From: Muraenolepis orangiensis
Taxonomy: Eukaryota > Chordata > Actinopteri > Gadiformes > Muraenolepididae
DNA length: 64,000 bases
NCBI GenBank assembly: GCA_027704905.1
Contig: CM051022.1
Span: 11,518,660-11,582,659 of the forward strand
Direction: 5' to 3'
The position numbers and the translations under genes were made by a program. Each line of letters starts with the position of its first letter. Position 1 is the stretch's first letter. The notes beneath the pieces were generated by a model. That model had not been told where the DNA came from. It did not search any database and saw nothing but the letters and a program-made list of their open reading frames with translations. Below are positions 61,000-64,000 of this stretch, piece by piece.

Positions 61000-61825
61000 G
61001 AGGGTGGGTGCGGGGAGGAGAGGAGGGAGAGAGGGAGGGTGGGGGGAGGGAGGGAGAGAGGGGAGGGAGGGTGGAGGGATGGAGAGGAAGGAGAGAGGGA
61101 GGGAGAGAGGGAGGGTGGGGGGATGGAGAGGAAGGAGAGGGAGGGGGGTGAGAGAGGAGGGAGGGAGGGTGGGGGGAGGAAGAGGAGGGAGAGAGGGAGG
61201 GAGGGTGGGGGGGAGAGGAGGGATGGAGAGGAGGGAGAGAGGGGAGGGAGGGTGGAGGGATGGAGAGGAGGGAGAGAGGGAGAGGGAGAGAGGGAGGGTG
61301 GGGGGAGGGAGAGAGGGAGGGGGGGAGAGGAGAGGGAGAGAGGGAGGGAGGGTGGGGGGAGGGAGAGGAGGGAGAGAGAGAGAGAGAGAGGGTGGAGGGA
61401 GGGAGAGGAGGAGGAGGGAGAGAGAGAGGGAGGGTGGGAGGGTGGAGGGATGGAGAGGAAGGAGAGAGAAAGGGAGGGAGGGAGGGTGGAGGGATGGAGA
61501 GGAGAGGGAGGGAGAGAGGGAGGGTGGGGGGAGGGAGAGGAGGGAGAGAGGGAGGGAGGGTGGAGGGATGGAGAGGAAGGAGAGAGGGAGGGGGAGGGAT
61601 GGAGAGGATGGAGAGGAGGGAGAGAGGGAGGGAGGGTGGGGAGGGAGAGAGGGAGGGTGGGGAGAGAGGGAGAGAGGGAGAGGATGAAGAGAGGGAGGGT
61701 GGAGGGATGGAGAGGAGGGAGGGTGGAGGGAGGGAGAGAGAGAGGGTGGGGGGGTGAGAGGAGGGAGGGAGGGTGGGGGGGGGAGAGGAGCGAGAGAGAG
61801 GGAGGGAGGGGGAGGGGGTGGGGGG
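61000..61825. repeat. Long purine-rich (GGGA/GGTG) tract
   Basis: Over 800 bp almost free of C and with only scattered T on the plus strand. It is built from GGAGAGAGGGAGG, GGTGGAGGGATGGAGAGGA and GGTGGGGGG words in a shifting order. This explains the arginine-, glycine- and glutamate-rich open frame of over 300 codons, which is not a gene. Many G runs of three or more make quadruplex or triplex structures plausible. Confidence 0.93.
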
Positions 61826-61966
61826 GAAAGATAATGTTATTTTGGTTTGTTAAGTTTGGTTTCCTGTGCTTTTGTGGAACAATTTCACAATTTTTTTTAT
61901 TTTAGTTCCGTTCTCACTTGAGCAGGTTCAGTTAATAGTGCAGTGTTCATTTAAAAGTAAATTATC

Positions 61967-61972
<6 letters not shown>

Positions 61973-62022
<50 letters not shown>
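61973..62022. repeat. (CT)n microsatellite
   Basis: CT array with one TTTC interruption near 62,010. Confidence 0.95.
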
Positions 62023-62025
<3 letters not shown>

Positions 62026-62349
62026 TATGTTTCCTGTGATCATATCCAGTCACCATTAGTCTCAGCCACGCCCACCGGGAACACTCGGAGGTAATCTGAA
62101 AGCGAGAGAAATGTTCCCCCATATGGCCTCCATTTGTTCCTCGTTATTTGCTCAGTTAATTTGCAGCTCCTCTCCTCCTCCTCCTCCTCTCCTCCTCCCA
62201 CCTGCTGTGTTCTCCCTAGACACGATTCAGCCATAGATCACAGATAAAGTGTTTATCCAGGGGGACGTACAGTGAATTCAGATGCAGGTAGTAGAGGTTA
62301 GGAGCATGTAGGTTAGGCTGCATGTATTCTCACAAATCAGATATCAGAT

Positions 62350-62352
<3 letters not shown>

Positions 62353-62386
<34 letters not shown>

Positions 62387-62523
62387 TCTCTCTCACTCTC
62401 TCTCTCTCTCTCTCACTCTCTCTCTCTCCCACCTGTGTGTAATTAATAAGCACAAAGGCCCCATCACAGGCCTGTTGTTTACCTCTGTGTCTCCTGCTCT
62501 CGTATAAATAGAACCACTAGAAA

Positions 62524-62614
<91 letters not shown>

Positions 62615-62740
62615 TACCTGTGTGTAATTAATAAGCACAATGTCCTAATTAACGAAGGACCCATCACGGGCCTGTTGTTTACCTCCGTGTCTCCTGCTCT
62701 CGTATAAATAGAACCACTAAACTTTGAAATCCGTCTCTCT
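62353..62740. repeat. Tandem duplication of a (CT)n plus unique segment
   Basis: CT array (62,353-62,428) plus ACCTGTGTGTAATTAATAAG (62,431) is repeated as CT array (62,523-62,611) plus the same sequence at 62,616. Both continue with CATCAC(A/G)GGCCTGTTGTTT, ACCTC(T/C)GTGTCTCCTGCTCT and CGTATAAATAGAACCACTA. The second copy has an extra 20-base insert after AAGCACAA. CGTATAAATAG is TATA-box-like in both. Confidence 0.93.
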
Positions 62741-62755
62741 CTCTCTCTGTCTCTC

Positions 62756-62802
<47 letters not shown>

Positions 62803-62918
62803 CTCTCTCTCTCTCTATCCGTCTCTCTATCCGTCTCTCTCTCTCTCCCCGTCTCTCTCCGTCTCTCTCTCTCTCTCTCCGTCTCTCTCTCCGTCTCTCT
62901 CTCCGTCTCTGTCTGTCC

Positions 62919-62961
<43 letters not shown>
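62741..62961. repeat. (TCTG)n and CT/CCGTCT compound tract
   Basis: TCTG tetramers at about 62,758-62,797, CCGTCTCTCT-type units, then pure CT to 62,961. Confidence 0.94.
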
Positions 62962-62965
<4 letters not shown>

Positions 62966-63152
62966 CTGAGACCAATATATGCAGGGTTATTCTATGAAAC
63001 ACACAAAACCAGCTACAGTTTGTTAGCTGCGTTAGCTGGGGACAGAGAGAGCAGATGAGATTAAAGGCAGGGGTTGAATAAATATTTGCATAAATTATTT
63101 TACTTGAATATGAGCATGGAACAAAATTAGACACTAACATGAAAGACAGATT

Positions 63153-63306
<154 letters not shown>

Positions 63307-63681
63307 GAGACAGAGACGTTGAGGAGAGTAAGTATGAATAAATAAGCAGCTGTTACACTCGAAAGGTAAAGTAGATATACAGAAACACATACACACGCAT
63401 GCACACACAAAAAAATATAGCAGATATAACTGCTTTATAAGTAGGTATGACAAAGAGAAATATCTTCCTCATTCTTCATTGCGCTGTAAATTATATTCTC
63501 AGCGTTATGCTATATTTATCATGTGTGGCTTTGTAGAGAAGAAGAATGAGAAGAATTATCTAACGAGGCAATCGAAAAAGTTTGCATGAAAAACGAGTTG
63601 TAGTCACGGAAACGGCACGCACGCACGCACACACATACGCACACACACACACACAGCGACAAATGATCATATGCTGTGTTA

Positions 63682-63695
63682 CCAGTAGGGGGTGG
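63682..63695 (+). promoter_or_regulatory. CTCF-like site, 13 of 14 positions
   Basis: CCAGTAGGGGGTGG matches the CTCF core consensus except T for C at position 12. Confidence 0.3.
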
Positions 63696-63742
63696 TGTTG
63701 CTTCATGTGACATATCAACAGGCAGCTCCTCCGCCATGGTGC

Positions 63743-63755
63743 AGGTCACAGGTCA
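63743..63755 (+). promoter_or_regulatory. Perfect DR1 nuclear-receptor element
   Basis: AGGTCACAGGTCA is two exact AGGTCA half-sites one base apart, the site class bound by RXR heterodimers with PPAR, HNF4 and related receptors. It lies 48 bp after the CTCF-like site. No nearby gene is identified. Confidence 0.4.
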
Positions 63756-64000
63756 ACCACTAGAGACAAAACACACAAGGAAGTGCTCTGGGAGGAGCAG
63801 AGCATGATAGGAGATGAGGTGTGTGTTTTTAAACTACTAAAAAAAACACTAAAAGTTTACCTTAACTTATGAGTCAAGAAAATATGTACTTTATATTCCC
63901 AGACGGGAAATGTGCCACAACAGAAACTACAGGACAGTAATATAATTAAAAAGAGATTAAAAAAAAAGAACACTACAATTAACAAAAAAGTAGTTGCATA

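Larger units (their letters stand above)
63310..64000. other. Spacer to window end; no gene recognised
   Basis: A short CGCA/CA run at 63,616-63,655, an A-rich end, and the two regulatory consensus matches at 63,682 and 63,743. No coding frame with a domain. Confidence 0.4.

Noticed and set aside
61000..61905. Open frame of over 300 codons rich in Arg, Gly and Glu
   Set aside because: It is a by-product of the purine-rich tract, where stop codons are rare; no domain, no codon structure, and parallel frames are open too.

Overview
The window looks like intergenic DNA from a teleost fish. The evidence is very dense dinucleotide arrays, a BEL/Pao-type LTR retrotransposon, L2/Rex1-like and R4/Rex6-like LINE remnants, tRNA-headed SINE-like copies and fold-back MITEs. 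I find no convincing host protein-coding gene, rRNA, functional tRNA or CRISPR array. The unusual load of long (TG)n and (CT)n arrays, by rough eye estimate near a tenth of the window or more, would fit a gadiform (cod-like) fish. That species-level guess is inference only.

Layout. 1-8,600: simple repeats, three minus-strand tRNA-SINE-like copies, a nested insertion (R4/Rex6-like LINE fragment inside a LINE 3' tail, flanked by a 9-bp duplication) and a perfect 34-bp-arm palindrome at 6,408-6,480. 8,600-16,400: a 13-bp minisatellite, a well-preserved plus-strand tRNA-SINE-like copy, a GC-rich promoter-like island near 11,700-11,955, a decayed minus-strand LINE with a minisatellite made from its own coding sequence (13,846-14,112), and a nested fold-back MITE (15,841-16,352). 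16,400-42,000: mostly (TG)n, (CT)n and (GA)n arrays separated by short pieces of dispersed repeats, local 100-200 bp tandem duplications, a hAT-like MITE and a 45-bp minisatellite.

42,000-49,600: the main coding object, a BEL/Pao retroelement with Gag, protease, reverse transcriptase, RNase H and integrase. It is broken by a frameshift at the Gag/protease boundary and by a 1,000-N assembly gap in the integrase. 50,966-53,302: a plus-strand L2/Rex1-like LINE with an endonuclease region, two frameshifts and a deletion that removed the catalytic core of its reverse transcriptase.

53,300-64,000: more arrays, a 60-bp minisatellite that stays open as 20-residue repeats (55,076-55,612), further LINE tails, an ~830-bp purine-only-like tract (61,000-61,825), a duplicated (CT)n-bearing block (62,353-62,740), and good matches to CTCF and DR1 nuclear-receptor consensus sites (59,226 and 63,682-63,755).

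The elements do not form a pathway. What links them is repeat dynamics: retroelements inserted into each other, retroelement segments amplified into minisatellites, and dinucleotide arrays that sit at reused transposon flanks. No new defence, biosynthetic or regulatory system is evident. The most useful leads are the LINE-derived minisatellite, the perfect palindrome, the nested insertions, the promoter-like island and the suspicious one-base phase slips in many arrays.
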